From Dyadobacter flavalbus (lineage in GTDB: Bacteria; Bacteroidota; Bacteroidia; Cytophagales; Spirosomataceae): a stretch of DNA of 64,000 nt. The stretch lies in the NCBI RefSeq assembly GCF_006149045.1, contig NZ_VBSN01000038.1, positions 186,001 to 250,000 of the forward strand. Reading direction: 5' to 3'. The translations under genes and the position numbers were made by a program. The notes beneath the pieces are model-generated. The model did not search any database, was not told where the DNA came from, and saw only the letters and a program-made list of their open reading frames with translations. This document shows positions 7,796-17,284 of this stretch, piece by piece; positions within the stretch are counted from its first letter, which is position 1; every line of letters starts with the position of its first letter.

Positions 7796-9514
7796 TCAAA
7801 TATTGCCTTTTTTCATTTCTTCCACAGCATGGTTTACCGCTCGCGCCGTTATCGCCATGTAAGTCAGCGAAGGATTTTGCGTGGAGGTGGACGTCATGCA
7901 GCCGCCATCTGTTACCAGCACATTTTTGCAGTGATGCAGCTGGTTCCATTTGTTCAGCATGGAAGTTTTGGGATCGTTGCCCATTCTGATGCCACCCATT
8001 TCGTGGTTTTCACTGCCGGGATTCCGTTTGGTATCAGCCGTTTTGATGTTCGTAAATCCTGCTTTTGACAGCATTTCACTGAGTTCATTGTAAAAATCCC
8101 GGACCATTTTCATGTCATTGTCATCAAAAGCGACATGCATTCTCAGCTGCGGAATCCCCCAGGCATCTTTCAGTTGCGGATCGAGGCTTACAAAATTACT
8201 TTCCTTGGGAATCGTTTCGCCCATCATCTGAATGCCCAGGTTCCATCCGCCGTTTTCCTCGCCGAATAAACTTTCCTTTAAAGCCGTCCCGATTTCAGAA
8301 GTATCATTGCCCATTTTGGAAGCCGAAAATGAAGCCGCATATCCGCGCAGAAAGTCGGTTTCTTGTTTGAACACATTCCGGAACCGTGGAATGTAAGCGC
8401 CGTTTGGCCTGCGTCCGTCTACGGTAAATTCATGAAAACCGTCGTAATCCGCACTGACACGGCCGCGGTAATTGTGAAAACCGATGTATTTGCCAAGTAC
8501 GCCGCTGTCATTGCCGAGTCCATTTGGAAAACGGCTGGACCGGGAATTCAGTAAAATAAGATTGGAGTTGATGGCAGAAGCATTTACAAAAATTATCCGG
8601 GCATAATATTCTGTCATTTCCTTTGTCAGCGCATCTACAACCCGCACGCCGGTGGCTTTCTGCTTTTTCTCGTCATAAATAATGGAATGAACAACGGAAT
8701 GCGGTTTTAATGTCATATTGCCTGTTTTTTCTGCCCACGGAATGGTGGAAGCATTGGAGCTGAAATAGCCGCCGTACGGACAACCCCGCTGACACATGGT
8801 GCGGTGCTGGCACTTGGCGCGTCCCTGCTCGGTATGGATCGGCTGCGGATCGGTAATGTGTGCAGCCCGCCCAATGATGATCGGTCGTGTATTTTGGTAG
8901 TTTTTTGCTGTTTGCTCACTGAAATGCTTTTCCACGCAAGTCATTTCATGCGGTGTAAGGAATTCGCCGTCCGGAAGCTGCGCAAGTCCGTCCTTGTTGC
9001 CTGAAATTCCTGCAAATTTCTCCACATAGCTGTACCACGGAGCAATATCGGCATAGCGGATCGGCCAGTCAACGGCAAAGCCGTCGCGTGCCGGGCCTTC
9101 AAAGTCATAATCCGACCAGCGCTGCGTCTGCCGTGCCCAGAGCAATGATCTTCCGCCGACCTGATAGCCGCGCATCCAGTCGAACGGCTTGTCCTGCACA
9201 TACGGGTGTTCTGCATCTTTCACTACAAAATGCATGGCATCTTCCTTGAAAATATAGTGTTTGCTCGCAATCGGATTTTGCTGCCGGATTTCTAGGGAAG
9301 GCTGGCCGAGATGTTCGAATTCCCACGGCTGCATCCAGGCCGTCGGATAGTCTTTAATGTGCCTGACATCCTTTCCGCGTTCCAGCATCAGCGTTTTAAG
9401 GCCTTTTTCGGTCAGCTCCTTGGCCGCCCATCCGCCGCTGATGCCCGTTCCGACCACGATGGCATCGTAAGTCTGTTCTTTAACAGCATCTATATTGAAG
9501 TATGGCATAATCAT
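7796..9514 (-). CDS. GMC-family FAD-dependent oxidoreductase
   Basis: A 572-residue flavoprotein of the glucose-methanol-choline family, oxidising an alcohol group of a sugar, polyol or similar compound. Seen: N-terminal FAD-binding motif VVGTGISGG (residues 21-28) followed by LMLERG; the middle GRSLLWARQTQRWSDYDF region; CQRGCPYGG, a Cys-containing loop common in bacterial gluconate/sugar dehydrogenase-like members; and the C-terminal GMC domain with NHEMGGIRMG and TQNPSLTYMAIT. There is no Sec or Tat signal, so it is predicted cytosolic unless exported with a partner. It follows the esterase gene by six bases and precedes a 72-residue protein by three, forming an operon. The substrate may be released by the esterase (inference). 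Confidence 0.93.
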   Translation of the reverse strand: MIMPYFNIDAVKEQTYDAIVVGTGISGGWAAKELTEKGLKTLMLERGKDVRHIKDYPTAWMQPWEFEHLGQPSLEIRQQNPIASKHYIFKEDAMHFVVKDAEHPYVQDKPFDWMRGYQVGGRSLLWARQTQRWSDYDFEGPARDGFAVDWPIRYADIAPWYSYVEKFAGISGNKDGLAQLPDGEFLTPHEMTCVEKHFSEQTAKNYQNTRPIIIGRAAHITDPQPIHTEQGRAKCQHRTMCQRGCPYGGYFSSNASTIPWAEKTGNMTLKPHSVVHSIIYDEKKQKATGVRVVDALTKEMTEYYARIIFVNASAINSNLILLNSRSSRFPNGLGNDSGVLGKYIGFHNYRGRVSADYDGFHEFTVDGRRPNGAYIPRFRNVFKQETDFLRGYAASFSASKMGNDTSEIGTALKESLFGEENGGWNLGIQMMGETIPKESNFVSLDPQLKDAWGIPQLRMHVAFDDNDMKMVRDFYNELSEMLSKAGFTNIKTADTKRNPGSENHEMGGIRMGNDPKTSMLNKWNQLHHCKNVLVTDGGCMTSTSTQNPSLTYMAITARAVNHAVEEMKKGNI

Positions 9515-9520
9515 CGGTTT

Positions 9521-10711
<1,191 letters not shown>

Positions 10712-10911
10712 TTATAAAAAGTTTCACTGTTTTCAATGACGGAGTATAGCCTACATTTCAAAGGCACGTCAATAGCCGGAATACTTGTAAATACCGGAAT
10801 AAAGTAGCTTGCTGTCAGCATTTCGCTTCAAGCGTTTGGATCAATGCGAAAATGAGTGTCATGATTTTCTCAAAATATTCCATTTCTGAAAATCAACTTT
10901 ACGTAAAGTCA

Positions 10912-10954
10912 AACAAAAAATCCGTGTATGAACCGATTGGATCATACACGGATT
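10912..10954 (-). terminator. Rho-independent terminator of the thioredoxin-like gene
   Basis: AATCCGTGTATGA at 10919-10931 pairs perfectly over 13 bases with 10942-10954 around a 10-base loop. In minus-strand RNA the stem is followed by a U run (the A run ending at 10920). It lies about 50 bases after the stop of the gene at 11002-11481. Confidence 0.88.
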
Positions 10955-11001
10955 CAGGAACTGAATGGCAGGCTGAAAAACCTTTAAGACTTCATTTGGA
11001 A

Positions 11002-11481
11002 TCAGATCTGTTTCAGCGTTTTGAAAATTTCGGCATGCGGCTGTTCGCCTTCAAAGGTTTTTACCAGTTTGCCGGACTTGTCGTAAATCGCAACGTAAGG
11101 AAATGAACGGATCTGATAGTAACGCTGCACGGCATAGGAAGTACCCTCGGTTCCTACCTTTACATTGGAGTAACTTCCCAGATTGTACCGCGATACAAAC
11201 GGTTTCAGCATATCCATGGCCTGAAAGGTCACCATCACAACCTGCTTGTTTGTAAAAACATTGAAGTTCTTGACCATGTCTTGGGTAAAGTTCTGGCAAT
11301 GTTCACAATCCGGGGAAAAGTATATAAGCACCACCGGACCGGCAGCCAGTTGCGAGGAAGTAAATTGCTGGCCGTTGGTCAGACGAATCTGAAACGGGGC
11401 GATTTTATTTTGTACCGCCTGCGAAAATGCAAGGTTTCCAACGCTTAAAAGAAAAAACAGGAATATTAGTTTACGGCTCAT
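11002..11481 (-). CDS. Exported thioredoxin-like (TlpA/peroxiredoxin-type) protein
   Basis: A 159-residue protein with a cleavable signal peptide (LIFLFFLLSVGNLAFSQ) and a thioredoxin fold: NGQQFTSSQLAAGPVVLIYFSPDCEHCQNF with redox pair C59-E-H-C62, then the cis-Pro segment RSFPYVAIYDKSGK. The CEHC pair resembles TlpA/AhpC-TSA-like periplasmic reductases rather than cytosolic thioredoxin (CGPC). Likely role: thiol-disulfide exchange in the periplasm; the partner is unknown. The gene is monocistronic with its own terminator. A TAAATTTG on the minus strand (11498-11505) is a -7-like match just ahead of the start, without a clear -33. Confidence 0.85.
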   Translation of the reverse strand: MSRKLIFLFFLLSVGNLAFSQAVQNKIAPFQIRLTNGQQFTSSQLAAGPVVLIYFSPDCEHCQNFTQDMVKNFNVFTNKQVVMVTFQAMDMLKPFVSRYNLGSYSNVKVGTEGTSYAVQRYYQIRSFPYVAIYDKSGKLVKTFEGEQPHAEIFKTLKQI

Positions 11482-11665
11482 TGCTATCGGATTGCTACAA
11501 ATTTAAGATCCTGCAAGTTATGACACTTTTGCTATTTTATGCCGATCTGCAGCACGTATGTTTGTTAAATATTCTTGCTGAACGACAGTTTTGCCGGTAT
11601 TTTGCAACTGCAGGAAAACTGAAGATGATCCGATTGCTTCATGCAGGGAAAAGTTTCCGTATTTC

Positions 11666-12088
11666 TCAGTCAGGAGTAAAACTCACCATCCAGTTGATGC
11701 CGAACTTGTCTGTAAACATGCCGAAATAATCGCCCCAGAATGCTTTATCCAGCGGCACAATCACCTTTCCGCCTTTGGAAAGTCCGTAGAAAAGTTTATC
11801 CGCTTCCGCTTCACTTTCGGTTTGAACGGACAGGTTGTAATTGTTGCCTTCAATCAGCCTTTGCCCCATGGATTCCAGCGCATCGGTGCCCATCAGGATC
11901 GTTCCACTGCCAATCGGCAAAGCGATATGCATGAGCTTGTCCTGATCCTGTTCCGGCAGATTGCCGGCTTCAGGCGTTTCCCTGAATCGCTGAACATGCA
12001 GGAACTCACCGCCGAAAACGGATTGGTAAAAGTTAAATGCTTCCTCGGTATTGCCCGGGAAATTGAGGTAAGGATTGATTGTAGCCAT
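11666..12088 (-). CDS. VOC-superfamily protein, PhnB/glyoxalase-like
   Basis: Starting at the ATG of 12088 gives 140 residues, matching the family; the longer frame from 12175 overlaps the preceding gene and adds no domain. The pattern is that of PhnB-type VOC proteins: INPYLNFPGNTEEAFNFYQ, FGGEFLHVQRF, HIALPIGSGTILMGTDA, then NLSVQTESEAEADKLFYGLS, ending FGDYFGMFTDKFGINWMV-like (here WGDYFGMFTDKFGINW). The metal ligands usual in glyoxalase I are only partly recognisable, and many PhnB-like proteins have no known reaction. It follows the 86-residue gene by about 30 bases and is probably its operon partner. Confidence 0.88.
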   Translation of the reverse strand: MATINPYLNFPGNTEEAFNFYQSVFGGEFLHVQRFRETPEAGNLPEQDQDKLMHIALPIGSGTILMGTDALESMGQRLIEGNNYNLSVQTESEAEADKLFYGLSKGGKVIVPLDKAFWGDYFGMFTDKFGINWMVSFTPD

Positions 12089-12119
12089 CTTCGTTTTGTT
12101 TGAATGTTTGTCAATTCGG

Positions 12120-12380
12120 TCAGGAATAAATAGCGGATTCGGGCTTGTATACCTCATCGGCGAGAATTTCTGCATAAAACCCGAAGTCCAGCAGCAAACG
12201 GATCAGGCACTCGGACTGGACCGTACCTTCAGTACAGGATACACGCAGAATCCGGTCACAGTCTTCCAGATCAAAACTGGCCTGGTATCCGGTGAAAATG
12301 CGGTTAATCTGTTCAATCAGTAAAGTCGCCTGATCTTCGCTTTCAACATTGGTCTTGAAAATTTCTACCATATTCTGCAT
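12120..12380 (-). CDS. Small protein of unknown function upstream of the VOC gene
   Basis: An 86-residue frame with two possible starts (ATG at 12380 or 12371). I see no signal peptide. The sequence VEIFKTNVESEDQATLLIE followed by FDLEDCDRILRVSC has the beta-alpha-beta pattern of a ferredoxin-like (HMA-type) fold, and small proteins of this kind are common in Cytophagales. The metal-binding CxxC of true HMA proteins is absent; Cys residues are scattered. It precedes the VOC gene by about 30 bases. Function unknown. Confidence 0.7.
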   Translation of the reverse strand: MQNMVEIFKTNVESEDQATLLIEQINRIFTGYQASFDLEDCDRILRVSCTEGTVQSECLIRLLLDFGFYAEILADEVYKPESAIYS

Positions 12381-12559
12381 ATCATTCCAAATTCATTTCT
12401 GAGTGATCAAATGCGCAAATAAAAACGGGTATAAAGGCAAATGTTGTTGTTGCAAACTAACTGCAAACCTGTCAGTCTGAAAGATGCAATTTGCGACATT
12501 CAGAGGGGGAGAACGTGACAATTACAACCGGTATATCCAGTTAACTCCGATTTTCTTTT

Positions 12560-12982
12560 CTACTCGCCGAATACCGTAATCATCAGGTTTCTTGCGCCTC
12601 CGTAATTTCGGTGTTCGCATAGGTATATTCCCTGCCAGATTCCCAGGGCAAGCTTTCCGTTCCGGACGGGAATTTGCACGCTGCTGCCCATTAAGGAAGC
12701 TTTAAGGTGTGCGGGCATGTCATCCGGGCCTTCGTCGTCGTGCCGGTAATCAGGATCATTTTCGGGAACTGCTTTGCTGAAATACATTTCAAAATCCTTG
12801 CGGACGGTCGGATCAGCATTTTCGTTGATTGTCAGCGATGCGGATGTATGCTGAATAAATACCTGACACATTCCGGCCTTTATTTCGCTCATCTGCGGAA
12901 TAGCCTGTATGACCTCGGCGGTAATGAGATGAAACCCTCTGCGGCGTTCTTTTAATTGCAAGGATTGCTGAAATAGCTTCAT
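12560..12982 (-). CDS. YjbQ family (UPF0047) protein, secondary thiamine-phosphate synthase-type
   Basis: A 140-residue cytosolic protein with the complete YjbQ signature: QVFIQHTSASLTINENADPT, then the C-terminal GKLALGIWQGIYLCEHRN. E. coli YjbQ has weak thiamine-phosphate synthase activity in vitro; the physiological role is unsettled. The length equals the usual family size. It starts 21 bases after the MFS transporter stop in the same direction, so the two are probably co-transcribed, though this pairing does not reveal a pathway. Confidence 0.93.
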   Translation of the reverse strand: MKLFQQSLQLKERRRGFHLITAEVIQAIPQMSEIKAGMCQVFIQHTSASLTINENADPTVRKDFEMYFSKAVPENDPDYRHDDEGPDDMPAHLKASLMGSSVQIPVRNGKLALGIWQGIYLCEHRNYGGARNLMITVFGE

Positions 12983-13003
12983 ACGATACCTGGATTGATC
13001 TGT

Positions 13004-14329
13004 TTAAACCGACTGCCGCTCTGTTTCATCGGTTACCGGCGGATGAATGTACTGTCGGGACAATGCTTTGTAAGCGGGCGTTTTCATGGCAATCAGTGTT
13101 ACAATCAGTCCTATGATGCCGGTCACAATAAATAAAAGCGCCAGTCCGCGGGCAGTTCCGGTTCCGAACCAGGATCCGATGAGCTGGACGCCGGCGCCGG
13201 TTGTCATAAACGGAATGAAAATGTATTTGGCAATTGGTCCGATCATAAAAGCGGTCAGTGGCGAAGCGGCCTGTTCAATGCTTTGTGCAAAACCAAAAAC
13301 CCGGCCCTGTCTTTCGGCAGGAATCACTTTCTGAAGAATGGTCTGTTCCGTTGCTTCCACAACCGGTATCAGGCAAAGGTAAATGAACATACCTGCGGCC
13401 AACAGTACGACGGATGCCTGAATAGTAAAAAAAATACAAATGCTCCACATGAGGATGTTGGAGATAAAAAGCACTTTCAGAGGGTTTTTGCCCAAACCTG
13501 TTTTGGCGACAATCAGGCCGCCGATGATAAATCCAAGGCTCAGCAGCCCCCACAAGATTCCCCAGGTTTGCACCGAAACCAGCGAAAGACCGTATGCATC
13601 CATCAAAGACATGAAAACGCCGCCCAGAAAGTTATTGAACGTATTGAAGAATATCAGTCCGAAAAGCCCGGGTACGATCCTGATGGCGGCAATTGTTCCG
13701 CGGAGGTCGATGCTTTCCAGATGGGACTGCGTATGTACAATTTCTTTTTCCCCGATGCTAATGGTCAGCAAATGCAGAATGACAAGCACCGTAAGTGCAA
13801 TGGCAAGTACAAGCATCCACTGCATGCCCAGAAATCCGATAACAAGTCCGCTGAAAATAGAAGCCACCAGAAACGAAACGCCGTTTGCCGTTCCGACAAG
13901 GCCGTTTGCTTTGTCACGCGTTTCTTCGGGAATAAGGATCGTTACCACTGTGGATAATGCAATGGAACGTATGTTTCCGGTAATTGCCCCGAACAATGAC
14001 AAAATAATAAAAAGCCAGAGGCTGATACTTTCCGGATTTTTGAACACGTTTTCCGGCGTGGATATATAAATGATCAGCGCAATTACGTACAGGATCAGTG
14101 TCAGAATGCCCGACAGCATCATGGACGTTTTTTTGCGGTAACGATCTACAATGGAACCGAGAAAAAAACCGGAAGCCGCCACGGTTGTCAGATAAACACC
14201 TGCCATTACCGAAGTAGCGACAACGGACTTCGTTTCCAGATAAACCCAGAATGTAACGGCAAACCAGACAAAGTTGTTGGTCATGGATGCAGCCAGCGAA
14301 TTGGTCAGTATGGCATAAAATGTTCTCAT
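13004..14329 (-). CDS. MFS transporter, drug/metabolite efflux type
   Basis: An inner-membrane transporter with about twelve hydrophobic segments. The ATG at 14329 (MRTFYAILTNSLAAS) is preferred over an in-frame TTG at 14392, which adds an unstructured polar N terminus; this gives 441 residues. MFS features are GSIVDRYRKKTSMMLSG (loop 2-3 motif with D and RK) and a second-half repeat around FIIGGLIVAKTGLGKNP. VIPAERQGRVFGFAQSIEQAASP is typical of the EntS/macrolide-efflux-like MFS branch, so export of a small molecule is likely. yjbQ follows 21 bases downstream. A -7-like TAATTTTG (minus strand, 14412-14419) may start transcription. Confidence 0.9.
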   Translation of the reverse strand: MRTFYAILTNSLAASMTNNFVWFAVTFWVYLETKSVVATSVMAGVYLTTVAASGFFLGSIVDRYRKKTSMMLSGILTLILYVIALIIYISTPENVFKNPESISLWLFIILSLFGAITGNIRSIALSTVVTILIPEETRDKANGLVGTANGVSFLVASIFSGLVIGFLGMQWMLVLAIALTVLVILHLLTISIGEKEIVHTQSHLESIDLRGTIAAIRIVPGLFGLIFFNTFNNFLGGVFMSLMDAYGLSLVSVQTWGILWGLLSLGFIIGGLIVAKTGLGKNPLKVLFISNILMWSICIFFTIQASVVLLAAGMFIYLCLIPVVEATEQTILQKVIPAERQGRVFGFAQSIEQAASPLTAFMIGPIAKYIFIPFMTTGAGVQLIGSWFGTGTARGLALLFIVTGIIGLIVTLIAMKTPAYKALSRQYIHPPVTDETERQSV

Positions 14330-14488
14330 ATCTTTCTGTCTGTAAGCAGCAGTTGCCGTATCCGGTTCAGGCAAATCCAAATCAGGAAACAAATTTTGAT
14401 ATCGGATAATACAAAATTACAATTTCTGCCTGCTTTCTGCAGATGTTATAAAGGACAAATTACGGGTGTGATTGTGACATTCACGAAA

Positions 14489-14546
14489 ATGTCCGGAATC
14501 ATGCAACTGGCGTTGAGGTGCCACACACGGGCATGATTCCGGACAT
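14489..14546 (-). terminator. Long inverted repeat, probable terminator of the DinB gene
   Basis: ATGTCCGGAATCATGC at 14489-14504 is perfectly complementary to 14531-14546, with a 26-base loop. On the minus strand it begins about 20 bases past the DinB stop and is followed by TTTT, so a terminator is the simplest reading. The long loop and the position upstream of the MFS gene also allow a regulatory role. Confidence 0.55.
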
Positions 14547-14566
14547 GAGAACTAGTTTAAAGGATT

Positions 14567-15085
14567 TTACCGGTCCCAGAAAGCAGGCGGCTCAATGCCG
14601 AGTGAACGCAGATAAACATAACCTTGTCCGCGGTGATGAATTTCATTATCAATCATATACAGCATGGTGCCGTAAACCGGACCAGCATACTGGCCGAAAG
14701 CAACATCGTGTTCCTGAAAGCGATGAGGCGGTATTTGCGGCCAGATGGTATGGAGCAGTTCCGTCACTTTGTCCCATTGTTCCAGTAATTCCTTTTTGCT
14801 TGCCGGCGTCGGTGCGTTGAAACCAATGGCCGGATCATCGATACTCCAGTCACCGAAGGCGATACCGCGGATGCCGGGTGCGGTCATGCCAATCATTTCC
14901 ATGGCCATTTCGGCAAACGGACGCATGCCCCCGATGGAGTAAGTCAGCAGTTCTTTTTCGGGAAAGGCTTCAATGACCCTTCTGGTCAGTCCGCGGTGTC
15001 CCTGCCAGTGTTCGAGCAGCTGTTCGGGGGTGAATATTTCGGCAGGGTTGTTCAATGTGCTGTTTTCCATTTGGTTCGCTTCCAT
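14567..15085 (-). CDS. DinB-family (YfiT-like) protein
   Basis: A four-helix DinB-fold protein of about 172 residues from the ATG at 15085; another ATG at 15070 is possible, and the longest frame begins with TTG at 15127. DinB-type proteins are metal-binding four-helix bundles, some acting as thiol-dependent transferases; most are uncharacterised. Candidate metal-binding His residues are in LEHWQGHRGLTRRVIEAFPE (first helix) and in DNEIHHRGQGYVYLRSLG (last helix, the typical family HxxHRGQ position). The ending IEPPAFWDR is also common in the family. It is divergent from the TetR gene, 160 bases away, so the TetR operator between them might affect both. Confidence 0.88.
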   Translation of the reverse strand: MEANQMENSTLNNPAEIFTPEQLLEHWQGHRGLTRRVIEAFPEKELLTYSIGGMRPFAEMAMEMIGMTAPGIRGIAFGDWSIDDPAIGFNAPTPASKKELLEQWDKVTELLHTIWPQIPPHRFQEHDVAFGQYAGPVYGTMLYMIDNEIHHRGQGYVYLRSLGIEPPAFWDR

Positions 15086-15204
15086 TTTGTCAAAGGTTTT
15101 TATGGATTGAATTTGTTTGCGGATCAAAATAAGCGGCTGCTTATGACAGCAGTATGTCAGCAGGGAAAAAGATTTTTTCGAATATTTTACCCAAAAAGTT
15201 TTTT

Positions 15205-15221
15205 ACTAAACAGTGTTTAGT
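15205..15221 (+). promoter_or_regulatory. Palindromic operator O1 in front of tetR
   Basis: ACTAAACA-G-TGTTTAGT is a perfect 17-base palindrome 25 bases upstream of the TetR start. It abuts TATATTTA (15221-15228), a 7/8 match to the Bacteroidota -7 element, so binding would block the promoter. The same core recurs before the efflux operon (15875-15889), as expected for an autoregulated TetR repressor. Confidence 0.75.
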
Positions 15222-15246
15222 ATATTTACAATGAAAAGCATTAAGC

Positions 15247-15861
15247 ATGGCGATCAAGGAAAGAAAAGAGCGGGAAAAACAGGATATGCGGAATCTGATT
15301 ATCGAATCTGCTACGCAGCTGTTTCTGAAACAGGGATATGACAAAACCTCTATCCGGAGCATTGCGGAAGACATTGAGTACAGCCCGGCTACGATTTACC
15401 TTTATTTCAAAGACAAAGATGAAATTTTCTATGTCATCCATGAAAACGCGTTCGCATTGCTTGAAAAGGTTTTCAGAAAGCATGATCCGATCCAAGATCC
15501 TTTTGAGAAGCTGACGGCGATCTGTAAATCCTACGTCGAATTTGCACTGCAGAACCCGGATTATTACGACCTGATGTTTATCATGCGTGCGCCTTTGTCG
15601 CAGATTGCCTGTGAAGACACCTGGAAAGAAGGCGATTCCGCTTTTGAATATTTGCTGAGGACTATTTCCGCTTGTGTGGACGAAAAGAAAATCAAGCCGG
15701 GGGATAAATTCGTTCTGGCCATGACGGTGTGGTCCTTTGGCCACGGCCTGGTTTCATTGTATGTACGCGGCCGCTTCGGCGTGATGAAAATGTCCGAGGA
15801 AATCATTTCGGAAATGATGGATCATGCAGTGGATCTTTTTTTGAGCAATTTAAAAACTTAA
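15247..15861 (+). CDS. TetR/AcrR-family transcriptional regulator of the efflux operon
   Basis: A 204-residue repressor. Residues 10-60 form the TetR HTH: MRNLIIESATQLFLKQGYDK, TSIRSIAEDIEYSPATIYLY and FKDKDEIFYVIHENA match the family closely. The ligand-binding C-terminal half is variable, as usual. A perfect palindrome (15205-15221) lies before the gene, and a closely related site lies between it and the TolC gene 49 bases downstream, pointing to control of itself and of the TolC-HlyD-RND operon. Inducing ligands are probably pump substrates (inference). Confidence 0.94.
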   Translation: MAIKERKEREKQDMRNLIIESATQLFLKQGYDKTSIRSIAEDIEYSPATIYLYFKDKDEIFYVIHENAFALLEKVFRKHDPIQDPFEKLTAICKSYVEFALQNPDYYDLMFIMRAPLSQIACEDTWKEGDSAFEYLLRTISACVDEKKIKPGDKFVLAMTVWSFGHGLVSLYVRGRFGVMKMSEEIISEMMDHAVDLFLSNLKT

Positions 15862-15874
15862 AAAATTTTGCCTA

Positions 15875-15893
15875 TTACTAAACAGTGTTCACA
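15875..15893 (+). promoter_or_regulatory. Operator O2 in front of the efflux operon
   Basis: TTACTAAACAGTGTT (15875-15889) repeats 15 bases of operator O1 exactly, but the right half-site continues CACA instead of TAGT, making it an imperfect palindrome. It lies between the tetR stop and the TolC ATG, about 20 bases before the start. A weaker second operator for the same repressor is the simplest reading. Confidence 0.7.
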
Positions 15894-15910
15894 AAATAAA
15901 CATAATTTAT

Positions 15911-17272
15911 ATGGATCAAAAATACCTGTATCTTAAACGGATGCTTGTAATGCTCAGCATGCTCGCAGGCATTTACGGCCAGGCTGCTGCTCAGGAAAAA
16001 GTCCTGGACAAGTACATTCAGGACGGACTGAGTAACAATCAGGGATTGCGCCAGCAGCATTTTCTGCTCGAAAAAAGCCTGTATGCGCTGAAAGAAGCCC
16101 GTACCTTTTTTCTTCCCGAAGTGAATCTCAGCAGTTCATACCTGGTTTCGCGCGGCGGACGTAAAATCAGCATCCCGATTGGCGACTTGCTCAACCCGGT
16201 TTATTCCTCGCTGAATGAACTGACGAACTCAGCCGGTTTTCCCCAGGTTGCAAACGTTAACCAGACTTTTAACCCCAGCAATTATTACGATGCCAAATTC
16301 CGGACTTCCCTGCCGCTGTACAATGCAGAAATTACGTACAACATGCGCATTCGCCGGGAGCAGATCCATTTTCAGCAGGCCGAAGTGGACGTATATAAAC
16401 GAGAGTTGGTAAAGGAAATTAAAGTCAGCTATTATGCTTACATGCAGTCGAGAGAAGCCGTCGCAATACTGGAAAGTGCGGTTGCGCTTGCAAAGGAAAA
16501 CCTTCGGTTCAATCAGGTGCTGGTGAACAATGACAAAGCCATCCGGACGGTTGTGAGCCGTTCTGAAAACGAGCTGATCGGGCTGGAAGCGAGGCTTGGC
16601 GATGCCAGGTTCCAGTCTGCCAATGCAGCCGCGTATTTCAACTTTTTGCTGAACAATCCGCTGGATACGGTTATAGAAGCGGAAAAAACAAGTCAGGAAA
16701 ACCCGCGGAATGATCCGGAACCAGCCGGCAAAAGAGAAGAACTGCTGAAACTGGAATCGGCTGCCAAAGTAAATCTGCTCGCGGAACAGCTTGCAAAAGC
16801 ATCTTTTCTGCCCAAATTGTCCACATTCATCGATTTGGGATCACAGGGAGATTTTGCAAAATTCAACCGGAATACACGCTACTACTTGTTTGGCATTACG
16901 CTGGACTGGCGGGTGTTTGCCGGAAACCGCGTGCAGTATCAGATCAGGCAGGCCGAGCTGGAAGGCAAAGCCATCGGTCAGCAACTTAGTCAGGCAGAAC
17001 AGCAGCTTAACTTACATACGCTGACAGCTTTAAACCGTTTTCAGTCCGCTGTGCAGGTGCATCAGGCCGCAAAAAATCAGGTACTGCTGTCACAGCAGTT
17101 TTATCAGGATCAGCAGAAACTTTACCGCGAAGGGCAACTGCTTTACATTGAACTGCTCGACGCGCAGAACAGGCTGATCAACGATCAGCTGCAGCAAAGT
17201 ATCTCCTTCCTGAATGTACAGACGCGCTCCGCAGAGCTGGAACGTGCAAAAGCAAGTTACGTATTTTTATAA
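15911..17272 (+). CDS. TolC-family outer-membrane efflux protein
   Basis: A 453-residue protein with a signal peptide (MLVMLSMLAGIYGQAAAQ) and the duplicated coiled-coil/beta-barrel architecture of TolC proteins, forming the outer-membrane exit duct of a tripartite pump. The two halves are marked by ARTFFLPEVNLSSSYLVS and the related KASFLPKLSTFIDLGSQGDF, each followed by long helices rich in Q, A and E. The end DAQNRLINDQLQQSISFLN is typical. It is the first gene of an operon with the adaptor (12 bases later) and RND permease genes, behind operator O2. Confidence 0.94.
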   Translation: MDQKYLYLKRMLVMLSMLAGIYGQAAAQEKVLDKYIQDGLSNNQGLRQQHFLLEKSLYALKEARTFFLPEVNLSSSYLVSRGGRKISIPIGDLLNPVYSSLNELTNSAGFPQVANVNQTFNPSNYYDAKFRTSLPLYNAEITYNMRIRREQIHFQQAEVDVYKRELVKEIKVSYYAYMQSREAVAILESAVALAKENLRFNQVLVNNDKAIRTVVSRSENELIGLEARLGDARFQSANAAAYFNFLLNNPLDTVIEAEKTSQENPRNDPEPAGKREELLKLESAAKVNLLAEQLAKASFLPKLSTFIDLGSQGDFAKFNRNTRYYLFGITLDWRVFAGNRVQYQIRQAELEGKAIGQQLSQAEQQLNLHTLTALNRFQSAVQVHQAAKNQVLLSQQFYQDQQKLYREGQLLYIELLDAQNRLINDQLQQSISFLNVQTRSAELERAKASYVFL

Positions 17273-17284
17273 TTCCCAAATGAC

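Noticed and set aside
7541..8068. 175-codon plus-strand frame over the GMC gene end
   Set aside because: Antisense to a well-supported GMC oxidoreductase; no family pattern; shadow of the real gene.
10852..11106. 84-codon plus-strand frame
   Set aside because: Runs through the minus-strand terminator hairpin and the end of the thioredoxin-like gene; no protein features.
13283..13957. 224-codon plus-strand frame
   Set aside because: Fully antisense to the MFS transporter; low-complexity residue use without motifs.
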